Shown here: positions 1 through 8,282 of the stretch, one piece after another
How positions within the stretch are numbered: position 1 is the stretch's first letter
Layout of the letters: each line of letters starts with the position of its first letter
Assembly: GCF_026250525.1 (NCBI RefSeq)
Contig: NZ_CP111043.1
Span: forward strand, 4,043,001-4,107,000
Direction: 5' to 3'
DNA: 64,000 nucleotides
Source of the DNA: Chondrinema litorale
GTDB lineage: Bacteria; Bacteroidota; Bacteroidia; Cytophagales; Flammeovirgaceae
Position numbers and translations under genes: made by a program
The notes under the pieces: generated by a model
Told to the model about the DNA's origin: nothing
Databases searched by the model: none
The model's input: the letters and a program-made list of their open reading frames with translations, nothing else

Positions 1-123
1 TTAAGAATAGCATTTTTTTATAATCACACTTTTTATTTGCTAGAATTTAAAAAGATATGCTGTTTTATTCTTAGGTTAGGAAGGTGCTTTTAAATTGCAC
101 TTTATTGAGAAATGCTGTATAAC

Positions 124-153
124 AAAAAAGTCTTCCAATCTCTTGGAAGACTT
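124..153 (-). terminator. Rho-independent terminator of tRNA-Val copy 1
   Basis: A perfect 10-bp stem (AAGTCTTCCA with TGGAAGACTT, loop of 6) is followed on the minus strand by a run of six T. It starts 3 bases after the tRNA 3' end, so the tRNA is transcribed as a single-gene unit. The same structure follows copy 2. Confidence 0.85.
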
Positions 154-156
154 TGT

Positions 157-230
157 GGGCCCTACTGGATTCGAACCAGTGACCCCCTGCTTGTAAGGCA
201 GGTGCTCTGAACCAACTGAGCTAAGAGCCC
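157..230 (-). tRNA. tRNA-Val (anticodon TAC), copy 1
   Basis: The reverse complement folds into a 74-base cloverleaf. The acceptor stem is GGGCTCT with AGGGCCC (one G-T pair). The anticodon stem CCTGC/GCAGG encloses loop CTTACAA, giving anticodon TAC for valine. The T-loop is TTCGAAT and the D-arm contains AGTTGGTT. The 3' CCA is not encoded and must be added by nucleotidyltransferase. The mature region is identical to the copy at 518-591. Confidence 0.95.
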
Positions 231-241
231 TTTTTTGTTCA

Positions 242-264
242 TTTTCAGTATGTTTTGCTGAAAA
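242..264 (-). other. Hairpin in the 5' leader of tRNA-Val copy 1
   Basis: TTTTCAG and CTGAAAA pair across a 9-base loop between the promoter and the tRNA. Copy 2 has a stem in the same place with different bases (601-608 with 617-624), so pairing is kept while sequence changes. It may help RNase P processing or folding of the precursor; the role is inferred. Confidence 0.5.
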
Positions 265-271
265 CGTGATG

Positions 272-302
272 CAAAAGTAGTGAGTAAAATTTAATATGCA
301 AA
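272..302 (-). promoter_or_regulatory. Promoter of tRNA-Val copy 1
   Basis: On the minus strand the sequence reads TTTG, 19 bases, TACTTTTG, an exact match to the Bacteroidota housekeeping promoter (-33 TTTG, -7 TAnnTTTG). Transcription should start near 265, about 35 bases before the tRNA. Confidence 0.8.
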
Positions 303-483
303 CTTTTTATGAATAAACTGATAATTTCATTTTTCTTATTCTTTTACCGATTTCAAAACACCATTATTTGACCACTGTATTTTTAAAAGAATCGGTTAAA
401 TAGAGTAAAGTAACTTAACTTTATAAGTACTATTAGCTTCCTTAAGTAGACGGATAATGCTGTATTCTAAAAAGTTTAGAAAT

Positions 484-514
484 AAAAAAAGTCTTCCAAT
501 CTCTTGGAAGACTT
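484..514 (-). terminator. Rho-independent terminator of tRNA-Val copy 2
   Basis: Same 10-bp stem and 6-base loop as at 124-153, followed on the minus strand by seven T. It ends 3 bases from the tRNA 3' end. Confidence 0.85.
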
Positions 515-517
515 TGT

Positions 518-591
518 GGGCCCTACTGGATTCGAACCAGTGACCCCCTGCTTGTAAGGCAGGTGCTCTGAACCAACTGAGCTAAGAGCCC
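518..591 (-). tRNA. tRNA-Val (anticodon TAC), copy 2
   Basis: This 74-base cloverleaf is identical in its mature region to the copy at 157-230, with anticodon TAC and no encoded CCA. The two copies lie 361 bases apart in the same orientation. Promoter and terminator are duplicated too, so each is an independent unit and the pair looks like a local tandem duplication. Confidence 0.95.
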
Positions 592-600
592 TTTTTGTTT

Positions 601-624
601 GTTTTTGAGCTGCTTTTCAAAAAC
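601..624 (-). other. Hairpin in the 5' leader of tRNA-Val copy 2
   Basis: GTTTTTGA and TCAAAAAC pair perfectly across an 8-base loop. The position matches the leader stem of copy 1, but the bases differ in a compensating way. Confidence 0.5.
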
Positions 625-630
625 GTGATG

Positions 631-661
631 CAAAAGTAGTGAGGAAATTTTAATATGCAAA
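631..661 (-). promoter_or_regulatory. Promoter of tRNA-Val copy 2
   Basis: The minus strand reads TTTG, 19 bases, TACTTTTG, again an exact Bacteroidota promoter. The block from -33 to the tRNA is conserved with copy 1 around the promoter, while the leader between promoter and tRNA has diverged. Confidence 0.8.
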
Positions 662-682
662 CTTTTACTTAAAAAAATGAAA

Positions 683-1717
683 TTATTTATACACACCTCT
701 TCTGTTTAATGCCTGCTGGTATTTTCTCGCATTATTTATATGTTGTCGGTAATTGCTTGCAAACCTGTGGTAACCTGAAAAATCTTCTTTAGCACACATA
801 TAAATATAATTGTGATGTTCATAATTTAAAACTGCTTCTAAAGTAGAAGGCTCTGGTAAGTTAATTGGGCCGGGAGGTAAACCTAAGTTTTTATAAGTGT
901 TATAGGGCGAGTCTGTTTCTAAATGTCTTTTTAAAACTCGTTTCATCCCAAAATCTCTTAATGCAAAAACAACTGTAGGATCAGACTCTAAAAGCATATT
1001 TCTTTCTAACCTGTTTAAATACAAGCCTGCAACTACTGGTTTTTCATCATTTTTTACTGTTTCTGCTTGAACAATAGAAGCTAAAATAGAAACTTGAAGA
1101 GGAGTAAGACCCAGTTCACTGGCTTTGGCAGTTCTTTCATCATCCCAAAACTTATCATATTCGTTTTTCATTCTGCTAAAGATGTCTTCTGCTGTGCTGG
1201 TCCAATACATTTCATAAGTGTTGGGGATAAACATAGAAATAATTGTAGTGGTATCGAACCCAAACTTAGAAACATACTCAGGGTTATTGAGTAATTCCAT
1301 AAACTGATCTTCAGTAGCAATTACATTTTTACAAATCTTTTTTGCCAAGTCTTCTTTTAATCTGATGTTATTAAAAGTAACTCTTACTGGCTCTTGCACA
1401 CCAGATCGCAAATGTCTTATTGCTTGTAGGTTGGTCATTTTCTTTGTAAGAATGTATCTACCGGGTTTAATGTTTTCCTGATAGTCCAGCACTTTACTTA
1501 CAAAACCAAATGATACAACATCTTCCAGATACTTATGCTTTTTGAGTGAGTCTATTACCTGATTTATATCTGCATTTTCAGGGATATATAATACGGCCTT
1601 TTCTTGGGTAATTAACAAGTTTGGATTGAAAAAAACCTGATAAAAATATACAGACATCATTATAATTATTAATGAAAATCCTATAAAAAGCGCAGCTTTA
1701 ATGTTTTTAAATTTCAT
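683..1717 (-). CDS. mltG: Endolytic murein transglycosylase MltG
   Basis: The 344-residue protein has the MltG (YceG-like) architecture. A single membrane anchor spans about residues 8-27, and the rest faces the periplasm. The catalytic domain carries the family's ASIVxxE motif, with the presumed catalytic glutamate at 219, then LNRL, SDPTV, SPYNTY and GLPPGPI. MltG cuts nascent peptidoglycan strands inside the chain and so sets glycan length. The length matches the family. The gene is transcribed alone and points toward the tRNA-Val units. A -7-like TAAATTTG sits about 90 bases upstream (1810-1817) but has no clear -33 partner, so no promoter is called. Confidence 0.93.
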   Translation of the reverse strand: MKFKNIKAALFIGFSLIIIMMSVYFYQVFFNPNLLITQEKAVLYIPENADINQVIDSLKKHKYLEDVVSFGFVSKVLDYQENIKPGRYILTKKMTNLQAIRHLRSGVQEPVRVTFNNIRLKEDLAKKICKNVIATEDQFMELLNNPEYVSKFGFDTTTIISMFIPNTYEMYWTSTAEDIFSRMKNEYDKFWDDERTAKASELGLTPLQVSILASIVQAETVKNDEKPVVAGLYLNRLERNMLLESDPTVVFALRDFGMKRVLKRHLETDSPYNTYKNLGLPPGPINLPEPSTLEAVLNYEHHNYIYMCAKEDFSGYHRFASNYRQHINNARKYQQALNRRGVYK

Positions 1718-1829
1718 GTATAAGTTTGGCTAGTTGTGAAATTATAAAGGTAAATCTTCTTTCAGGCTCTGCCAGGGCCATATTAATAAAGATGTATTCA
1801 ACATTCGCGCAAATTTAACAAAAAACATC

Positions 1830-1860
1830 TTTGGGCAACTCCTGAAATATAATAGCTTTG
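1830..1860 (+). promoter_or_regulatory. Promoter of the membrane-TPR gene
   Basis: TTTG at 1830-1833, exactly 19 bases, then TAGCTTTG at 1853-1860. This is a perfect Bacteroidota promoter. Transcription should start near 1867, leaving a leader of about 68 bases before the ATG at 1935. Confidence 0.7.
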
Positions 1861-1934
1861 TAAGCTTGATTAGCAAAATAGAAAGTATTTGTTAGCGTTT
1901 AGAAACCGTCGATTTTTTAATTTTTTAAGTCTTC

Positions 1935-4900
1935 ATGACCACTTATTTTTTTTGGAAAAGCTGGACTGCGGGAAACAAGATTCTTTACTCACTGCTTTTA
2001 TTAATATTTTTTGCGCTACTTATACTCGCTGGTTATTATTTTGAGATGGGCAATAATGGAGTAATCCATTGGGAAAAAAGCGGAGATTTAGAAGTAGTAG
2101 ATATTGTAATAGACCGCTTTGATAAATACTTCTTTGAGTTTACGCAAGAGGCTGATGCTTATTTGCTAAAAGAAAAATTCTTGCCTACTGACATTCAAAT
2201 ACCATTAAAGATTTATTATGGCTATTTGTTAATGCTAGCTTTAGGCTCAGTAGTAATTCTAGCTGCATTGCCAGATTTATCTCGTCTGGGATTTTTAACA
2301 GGCATGGCTTTTATGATTCTTACTTGGGCCTTAATGGGTTTCGAAAGTTTAAGAATTTTCTATGAAATATATGACAAGCTATTTGCAATGCTGTTTATTC
2401 TCAGTTTTTGCCTTTTGTCTTTTTTCTTTCATTACCTCAAGAAAGGTATACCAATAATAATTCGTTTTTTAGCATTTTCCTTATTATTTGCTGCCAGTTA
2501 TTATATGATGCAATCGCTTTCAGAGGTTGCATATCCTGTAATACACTTATCTATTTATGGTATTGCACTTCCTTTGGTAATTGCTCTTTTGTTTATTATT
2601 CTCAATGCTTCTGAGATTTACAGACTTTTTATCTATGTAACTACTAATCAGTCTTTAAATACAGGGAAGAATAATACGAGTAGGTTTTGGTTTATCACGG
2701 CGCTGTATTTTGCTCATGTGGTATACATATATTTCCATTTTATGGATGATGTAGATTATGATATCTATTACATCCACCCTGTTTATTTATTTATAATAAC
2801 AGCTATTCTTGGTATTTGGGGCTTAAAAGATAGAGAGATTCAGTACAGTTCTTTTATGTCTTTTAATGGTGAAGGAGCTTTTTTATATCTCGGTACAGGT
2901 ATAATTGCGGTTAGTGCTGTTGTTTTTGCACTTTCTACTGCTAACGATCCTTTAATAGAAGTTTACGAAGATGCAGTAGTGTTTACGCAAATAGGTTTTG
3001 GAGTAGGAGTAGGCATCTATATGTTTTTTAACTTCAAAGATTTATTGGCTGCGGGTAAACCAGTATATAAAGTGTATTACAAGCCACTGGCATTCGATTA
3101 CATGTACAAGATGTTTACAGCCGGTCTTGTAATTGGTGCTTTATTGCTCAATACCAACTTCTTTACTTATCGACAAGCATTCGCAGGTTATTATAATGGC
3201 TTAGGAGATTTAGAGAAAATACTGGGAGATGAATATTTGAGTAAGCAGAACTACGGAATTGCTACTGGTTACGATCCGCGAAATCACCGATCATTTTATT
3301 CTTTAGCGAACTTAGCGCTACAAGCCAATAATGAAGCTGCTGCGGCTATCTTTTTTGAAGATGCTAACTCAAAGAAGCCGAGTCCATATGCATTTGCAGC
3401 TTTAGGTGAGATTCAATACAGAAAAAATGAGATTTTACAGTCTATTTTAACTTATCAAGAAGGCATTGAGAAGTGTGAGCAGAATGGCGAGTTGTATAAT
3501 AATCTCGCTTTAATATTTAATGAGCGGAATATGTTGCCAGATAGTGTTTTGCTACATTTTGAAGCTGGAATGGAGAAAGCGAAAAATCCTGAAGTACTTC
3601 AAAGTAATACTTTCACGCTTTGGACAAAATACAAGATTTACGAAAGTCTAGATTCTGTTTATGGCAGTATAAAGCCTTTGCCTTACATTGGTACATTAAG
3701 CAACGAGATTGTTTTCTTAAATGCTTATGAGAATAAAACAGAAGACGCATTTGATTACAGTTATGTACCCGATTCCATCTTGAATACACCTCAATTGTGT
3801 TATGTATATAATTATGCGATAAATAAGCGAGAAGGGGCCGATTCTACTTTTATAAACTTTTTAGATAAATTAATAAAAGTGGAGAATAATTTCATTTTTG
3901 TTGATTACCTCAAATTTGCGTTGGCAAACATCTATTATTATAAAGGAGACTTGGGAAATGCACTTGGCTTAATAAAAGATGTTTATTTTGCTTCTTCTAG
4001 AACTAATCCTGACTTTGCCTATTTTATCGCTGGCTGGATGATGGAACTGGACGAGTACGAAAAGTCTGCTAACTATTACAAAATAGCTTCGAGAAGGGGC
4101 AAAGATGAAGCATTGTTAAATGAAGCTGTTGCACTTTCTGAACTTGAAAATAAAAATCTTGCCATTGAAAAATGGAAAGAAATTGCGAAAAGTAATAAGC
4201 AAGAATGGAAATCAATAGCAGGTGATATGCTCAATTTGCTAGAGAAAGATAGTATTTCGATAGATTTACTTTTATCAACTGATGTTACAGACTTTTTCAG
4301 ATATAGATATTTGCATTATAATGAGCAGATTGATGAAAGTGTTTTTGAAAAAGTTTACAATGCAATTAGTGCTACCGAGATTAAACAGGTAATAGCAACT
4401 GAGCGGGTTAATTGGGGTATAAAAAAAGATAATGCTGTAATCGCTGGTAAATACATGAAATTGGCTGGTTCTGCTAATATTTCAGATGGTATTTTACCAA
4501 TCTTCCAACAAACATATTTAAAGTACCAAGCCTATCTTAAAAAGTTCGATAATGATTTTTATACGAAAGTTCAAGATGCAAGCTTTAGTCGATTAAATAA
4601 AAGTGATCAGCATTATTATTCTGCCATGTATTTTGCTGAAAATTTACAAGAAGAGAAAGCTGCCGCTGAATTTGAAAAAGCCATTGAATTAAACCCAATT
4701 AAAGAGAAGTATTATCTTGAGTGGGCTGCTTATTATATTGAATTAGAAAAGCCAGAAAAAGCATATGAAGTATTGCTTTCTGGTGTGGAAAATAACAGCG
4801 AATCTACTGCCATAATTAAAGCTTATATCTTACAATCTTTAGAATTGAGATATAACAATTTTGCCGAATCGATGCTAGAAGAGTTGGAGAATTTAGAGGA

Positions 4901-4985
4901 TGAAACCCATTATCAGGAATTTTTGGAAGTTTATAACAAAAAACTGACTGAAGTGGAAAAGGTGTTTGAGGATTGGAATAATTGA
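1935..4985 (+). CDS. Large polytopic membrane protein with C-terminal TPR repeats
   Basis: The 1016-residue protein is not recognised as a named family. Residues 1 to about 412 hold roughly a dozen hydrophobic helices; the last is near 394-410. From about 455 to the end it is soluble and alpha-helical with TPR-like units, for example an ALGEIQYRKNE-type repeat near 495 and another pair near 900-960. The layout suggests a membrane platform that recruits partner proteins through the TPR part. It has its own consensus promoter. The ABC ATPase at 5078 follows after 92 bases, but nothing here resembles an FtsX/MacB permease, so a joint transporter is not supported. Confidence 0.8.
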   Translation: MTTYFFWKSWTAGNKILYSLLLLIFFALLILAGYYFEMGNNGVIHWEKSGDLEVVDIVIDRFDKYFFEFTQEADAYLLKEKFLPTDIQIPLKIYYGYLLMLALGSVVILAALPDLSRLGFLTGMAFMILTWALMGFESLRIFYEIYDKLFAMLFILSFCLLSFFFHYLKKGIPIIIRFLAFSLLFAASYYMMQSLSEVAYPVIHLSIYGIALPLVIALLFIILNASEIYRLFIYVTTNQSLNTGKNNTSRFWFITALYFAHVVYIYFHFMDDVDYDIYYIHPVYLFIITAILGIWGLKDREIQYSSFMSFNGEGAFLYLGTGIIAVSAVVFALSTANDPLIEVYEDAVVFTQIGFGVGVGIYMFFNFKDLLAAGKPVYKVYYKPLAFDYMYKMFTAGLVIGALLLNTNFFTYRQAFAGYYNGLGDLEKILGDEYLSKQNYGIATGYDPRNHRSFYSLANLALQANNEAAAAIFFEDANSKKPSPYAFAALGEIQYRKNEILQSILTYQEGIEKCEQNGELYNNLALIFNERNMLPDSVLLHFEAGMEKAKNPEVLQSNTFTLWTKYKIYESLDSVYGSIKPLPYIGTLSNEIVFLNAYENKTEDAFDYSYVPDSILNTPQLCYVYNYAINKREGADSTFINFLDKLIKVENNFIFVDYLKFALANIYYYKGDLGNALGLIKDVYFASSRTNPDFAYFIAGWMMELDEYEKSANYYKIASRRGKDEALLNEAVALSELENKNLAIEKWKEIAKSNKQEWKSIAGDMLNLLEKDSISIDLLLSTDVTDFFRYRYLHYNEQIDESVFEKVYNAISATEIKQVIATERVNWGIKKDNAVIAGKYMKLAGSANISDGILPIFQQTYLKYQAYLKKFDNDFYTKVQDASFSRLNKSDQHYYSAMYFAENLQEEKAAAEFEKAIELNPIKEKYYLEWAAYYIELEKPEKAYEVLLSGVENNSESTAIIKAYILQSLELRYNNFAESMLEELENLEDETHYQEFLEVYNKKLTEVEKVFEDWNN

Positions 4986-5077
4986 AATAGTTTTAATTTT
5001 ATTTAAATTATGGTTGTTTTGTTGTAATTTTTACCTCATAATAGCTACTAATACAACAAAGGTAAAATCTGAAACGA

Positions 5078-5791
5078 ATGGCAGAAGAAGTTATAAGTAC
5101 AAAAGAGATTTCTAAAATCTATCAGATGGGGAGTGAAACCATCAGAGCTTTACAATCTATTAGTATTTCTATTGATAAAGGTGAGTATGTAGCTTTTATG
5201 GGGCCGTCTGGTTCAGGTAAATCTACCCTCATGAATATTGTTGGTTGTCTCGATACACCAACAGGAGGTAATTACTATTTAGCTGGTAAAGATGTTAGTA
5301 ATCTTACTGAAAATGAATTAGCAGAAATTAGAAACAAAGAAATTGGCTTTGTATTCCAGACATTTAACCTGTTACCAAGATCCTCTTCTCTAGAAAATGT
5401 TGCATTGCCTTTGGTGTATGCAGGCTATAGAAAGGCTGAAAGAGAAGAAAAGGCCATGCTTGCACTTAAAAACGTGGGTTTAGGAGATAGAGCAGGGCAT
5501 AAGCCAAACGAGCTTTCTGGTGGTCAACGTCAGCGTGTAGCAATTGCAAGAGCATTAGTAAACAATCCAAGTATTATTCTTGCCGATGAGCCTACTGGTA
5601 ACCTAGATACCAAAACTTCTTATGAGATTATGGATTTGTTTGAAGAGTTGTATGAGAAGGGAAATACCATAATTATGGTTACTCACGAAGATGATATTGC
5701 GGAATATGCGCACAGAATTGTGAGACTAAGAGATGGATTGGTAGAAACTGATAAGATAAACGAAAATGTAAGACAAGTAAAACCCGCCTAA
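5078..5791 (+). CDS. ABC transporter ATP-binding protein, LolD/MacB type
   Basis: This 237-residue nucleotide-binding domain has every ABC motif: Walker A GPSGSGKST (42-50), Q-loop glutamine 93, signature LSGGQ (145-149), Walker B ending in DE (169-170) and H-loop His202. The stretch after Walker A and the FNLLP Q-loop region are typical of the LolD/MacB/FtsE group, which powers lipoprotein release or efflux with FtsX-like permeases. No permease gene is adjacent, so the partner must be elsewhere and the substrate is unknown. A terminator overlaps the stop codon, so this is the last gene of its transcript. Confidence 0.9.
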   Translation: MAEEVISTKEISKIYQMGSETIRALQSISISIDKGEYVAFMGPSGSGKSTLMNIVGCLDTPTGGNYYLAGKDVSNLTENELAEIRNKEIGFVFQTFNLLPRSSSLENVALPLVYAGYRKAEREEKAMLALKNVGLGDRAGHKPNELSGGQRQRVAIARALVNNPSIILADEPTGNLDTKTSYEIMDLFEELYEKGNTIIMVTHEDDIAEYAHRIVRLRDGLVETDKINENVRQVKPA

Positions 5792-5806
5792 ATAGACGGG
5801 TTTTTG
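5779..5806 (+). terminator. Terminator after the ABC ATPase gene
   Basis: AAACCCG pairs with CGGGTTT around a loop that contains the stop codon, followed by a T run. The left arm of the stem lies inside the last codons of the gene. Confidence 0.7.
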
Positions 5807-5842
5807 TGTAATTTTCAATAATCAATCAAAATAGTATCTCTA

Positions 5843-7387
5843 TTACTGATGCTGATCTCTCAATAAATCATTTACAGTTTTTACTGGATTAAATGTGATA
5901 ATTGGCACCTCAACAAATAGGGTGTTCCAGTCAGACATGGAGCCATTCCACAAACCAGGTAATTCCTGAGCTTTTAATTCTTTGCCATCTTTAGATTTAT
6001 AAGAAATAAAGCCAGTTTTTGGATCTCTAAATTTCATCAAGTCAAACTTGTTTCCATTAAAGTCTTTTACTGCACATACTAAATCTACAGGGTTAAAGTG
6101 AGTTGCACTAGAAGCAATCTCTTTTTGTTCTGCATCATTCATATCAATCTGAGCACTTTCTGCTACTTGTAAAGATACAGTGCTATCATTGTTTACTGCC
6201 CAGAAAGGTCCACCACCTGGCTCACCTTCGTTTTTAACCATACCACAAACTCTAAGCGGTCTGTTAAATTTATTAATCAAATAAGTGATTTTATCTTCTC
6301 TGCTCTTATCTCCAAAAGCACTTTCAGATTTAGTACATAAATCATTTTCTAAAAATGAATTATAAGAAGCCAAATCCTCATCTGATGGATTACCACTAGA
6401 AAGATTTTTAAGGATGCTGAATACCTTATCTTGAAACTGAATTAAAACACCGCCAATCACCTTTTTATAAGTGAAAGTTGTTTGTTTAATCTTATCAGGA
6501 ACTACATTGTCTATGTTCTTAATAAAGATAATATCAGCATCAATGTCGTTTAAGTTCTCTAGTAAAGCGCCGTGTCCTCCTGGTCTAAATAAGATACTGC
6601 CGTCTTCATTGCGGAATGGTTCGTTTTCCATGTCCACAGCAATGGTATCAGTTGATTTTTTTTGCTGAGAGAAAGAAATATCAAATTTTACATTAAATGC
6701 TTCTTCGTATTTGCTTCTTACTGATTCTATCTTTTCTTTAAACTTGCTCTCATGTTCAGGTGATACAGTCAGATGAATTCTTACTAATCCATTGTCGTCT
6801 TTACAGTAGTTAGCACCTTCTACCATATGCTCTTCTACAGGAGTTCTAGATCCATCTTCATAATTATGGAATTGCAAGAGGCCTTTTGGGAGTGATCCGT
6901 AGTTCATGCCTTTTTCGGTTAGGTAATTAGCAAGAATTTCTGGATATTCTCTTTCTAATTGCATTTTCTCTAAAAGCATTCCTTTATTTTCAAGCGTTTG
7001 CTTGAGTTCTTCATAGAATGCAAACTTTTCTAGTTCTTTAAAGAAAGAAAATACAGCTCCCTTTTTTGCAGTAAATGCTTCATAAGCTTCTTCAGTGCCC
7101 TCGTAAGACTCCATAAACCCGAATAATGCTTTAAACATTCTACTGGCAGCACCAGATGCAGGTACAAATTTTACTACTTTTTTGCTTTTAGAAGACGTAT
7201 CGAATAGTTTTTCAAAGTCTGCAATTTGTGAGTCGTCCAGCTTTAGAATGCCATCACCAATTGTTGCGGGTTTGATGAGCTTTAAAAATGGAAAACCTTT
7301 TTTAAAATTTTCAATTTGCTCTCCAGCGGTCTCAGTCTTTATACCCAGACTTTGCAGTTGACTTAAATCAGTATCAGAAAACTTCAT
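5843..7387 (-). CDS. DUF4301 family protein
   Basis: The 514-residue protein matches my recollection of DUF4301, a family of about 500 residues common in Bacteroidota with no proven function. An SGAASRMFK segment near residue 79 resembles the nucleotide-binding loop of sugar nucleotidyltransferases. A GGHGALLENL segment near residue 270, followed by a DIIFIKNID stretch, resembles the corresponding region of UDP-sugar pyrophosphorylases. A nucleotidyltransferase-like fold is therefore likely; substrate and activity are unknown. There is no signal peptide, so it should be cytoplasmic. The gene is monocistronic and converges with the ABC ATPase gene. Confidence 0.75.
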   Translation of the reverse strand: MKFSDTDLSQLQSLGIKTETAGEQIENFKKGFPFLKLIKPATIGDGILKLDDSQIADFEKLFDTSSKSKKVVKFVPASGAASRMFKALFGFMESYEGTEEAYEAFTAKKGAVFSFFKELEKFAFYEELKQTLENKGMLLEKMQLEREYPEILANYLTEKGMNYGSLPKGLLQFHNYEDGSRTPVEEHMVEGANYCKDDNGLVRIHLTVSPEHESKFKEKIESVRSKYEEAFNVKFDISFSQQKKSTDTIAVDMENEPFRNEDGSILFRPGGHGALLENLNDIDADIIFIKNIDNVVPDKIKQTTFTYKKVIGGVLIQFQDKVFSILKNLSSGNPSDEDLASYNSFLENDLCTKSESAFGDKSREDKITYLINKFNRPLRVCGMVKNEGEPGGGPFWAVNNDSTVSLQVAESAQIDMNDAEQKEIASSATHFNPVDLVCAVKDFNGNKFDLMKFRDPKTGFISYKSKDGKELKAQELPGLWNGSMSDWNTLFVEVPIITFNPVKTVNDLLRDQHQ

Positions 7388-7482
7388 AGTGTTGCTTGTT
7401 TCAGCGTTTTGTTAGATGTTTCAACAAAATAAATGATTCATCTATTAATTAGTACTTAATTAATAAAAAATCGACTCTATAA

Positions 7483-7887
7483 TTAAATTTTTTCTTTGTT
7501 CATCACTTTGGCGCTTCCTTTCACCACAACTTTTTTAGTATTTACATCTTTAATTGTAGTGGTAATTTCGGCTGTGTGTCTTGCAGTATCAATTTCTGAG
7601 ACTACAAATTCAGCTACATAATCTACTTCGCAGTACATCGGTCTGAGGAAGTCCAGATTTTGTTTCATATAAATACTACCTTCTCCAGGAAATAATGTTC
7701 CCAAAACTTTAGAAAAAACACTGGCAGACAAAATTCCGTGAATTACAGGTTTCTTAAATACAGTTTTTGCTGCATACTCACTATCGTAATGAATCGGGTT
7801 GTCGTCTCCACTAAGTTTTATAAATGCGTCAACTTGCTCTTGAGTAAATTTAAATTGGTGCTCGTACGTCTGATTTTGTTCTATCAT
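7483..7887 (-). CDS. MaoC-like (R)-specific enoyl-CoA hydratase
   Basis: The protein is 134 residues, the usual size of single hot-dog PhaJ/MaoC hydratases. It carries the hydratase-2 motif GDDNPIHYD, with the Asp28-His33 pair at the spacing of the catalytic Asp and His of PhaJ, followed by PVIHGILSAS. Such enzymes hydrate trans-2-enoyl-CoA to (R)-3-hydroxyacyl-CoA in beta-oxidation, polyhydroxyalkanoate supply or fatty-acid synthesis. No other lipid gene is adjacent, so the pathway is open. A related thioester dehydratase role is also possible. Confidence 0.85.
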   Translation of the reverse strand: MIEQNQTYEHQFKFTQEQVDAFIKLSGDDNPIHYDSEYAAKTVFKKPVIHGILSASVFSKVLGTLFPGEGSIYMKQNLDFLRPMYCEVDYVAEFVVSEIDTARHTAEITTTIKDVNTKKVVVKGSAKVMNKEKI

Positions 7888-8125
7888 GAAAAAAAAATGT
7901 TAAAAAAATGATTTTTTATTAAAAATTTTATTGTTAAAACGTTTGCATGAAAAAATTTGAATGAATCTTTTAAAAATTTATCAATTTCTTAATTACAGCC
8001 ATTTAAACTAAGGGTATTTAATTTATTTACAAAAATAATAGGCATTTCATATTTTAATAAACGGTTAAGTAATGGCTAATTTTAAAAAAATTTAACTTTT
8101 GAATGTACATATTCGTGTAAACGGT

Positions 8126-8156
8126 TTTGATATTTGCCCGGACACATGTATCTTTG
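8126..8156 (+). promoter_or_regulatory. Promoter of the intergenic small RNA
   Basis: TTTG at 8126-8129, exactly 19 bases, then TATCTTTG at 8149-8156, a perfect Bacteroidota promoter on the plus strand. No plus-strand gene lies within the next 1 kb before 9166, and a terminator follows at 8240. Confidence 0.7.
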
Positions 8157-8159
8157 TTT

Positions 8160-8270
8160 CATAATAAAAATAAGATAGATCACAGCAGGTAACTGCTTCA
8201 AAGATATAAAGAGTTTTCATTTTCATATTTACTAGACTAAGGGCTTTGTCAATGACGAAGCTCTTTTTAT
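8160..8270 (+). ncRNA. Candidate small RNA of about 110 nt
   Basis: A consensus promoter (8126-8156) and a Rho-independent terminator (8240-8270) bracket about 110 bases with no credible reading frame; the only ATG frame is 12 codons inside the terminator. The RNA would contain a short hairpin with a GNRA-type loop, AGCAG-GTAA-CTGCT at 8184-8197, then an A/U-rich single-stranded stretch before the terminator. It does not resemble tmRNA, 6S RNA, RNase P RNA or a riboswitch that I can recognise. It lies between two minus-strand genes, maoC-like and DUF4846, and its 3' end stops 13 bases short of the DUF4846 stop codon. Confidence 0.5.
8240..8270 (+). terminator. Terminator of the candidate small RNA
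   Basis: AGGGCTTTGTC pairs with GACGAAGCTCT (11 pairs including G-U pairs) around a 3-base loop, followed by TTTTTATTTT on the plus strand. The minus strand lacks a T run after the stem, so this is not the terminator of the DUF4846 gene. Confidence 0.75.
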
Positions 8271-8282
8271 TTTATATCAAAT

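Noticed and set aside
157..591. The repeated tRNA-Val as attachment sites of an integrated element
   Set aside because: Only 287 bases lie between the copies, with no integrase or other gene, and promoters and terminators are repeated too, which fits simple tandem duplication.
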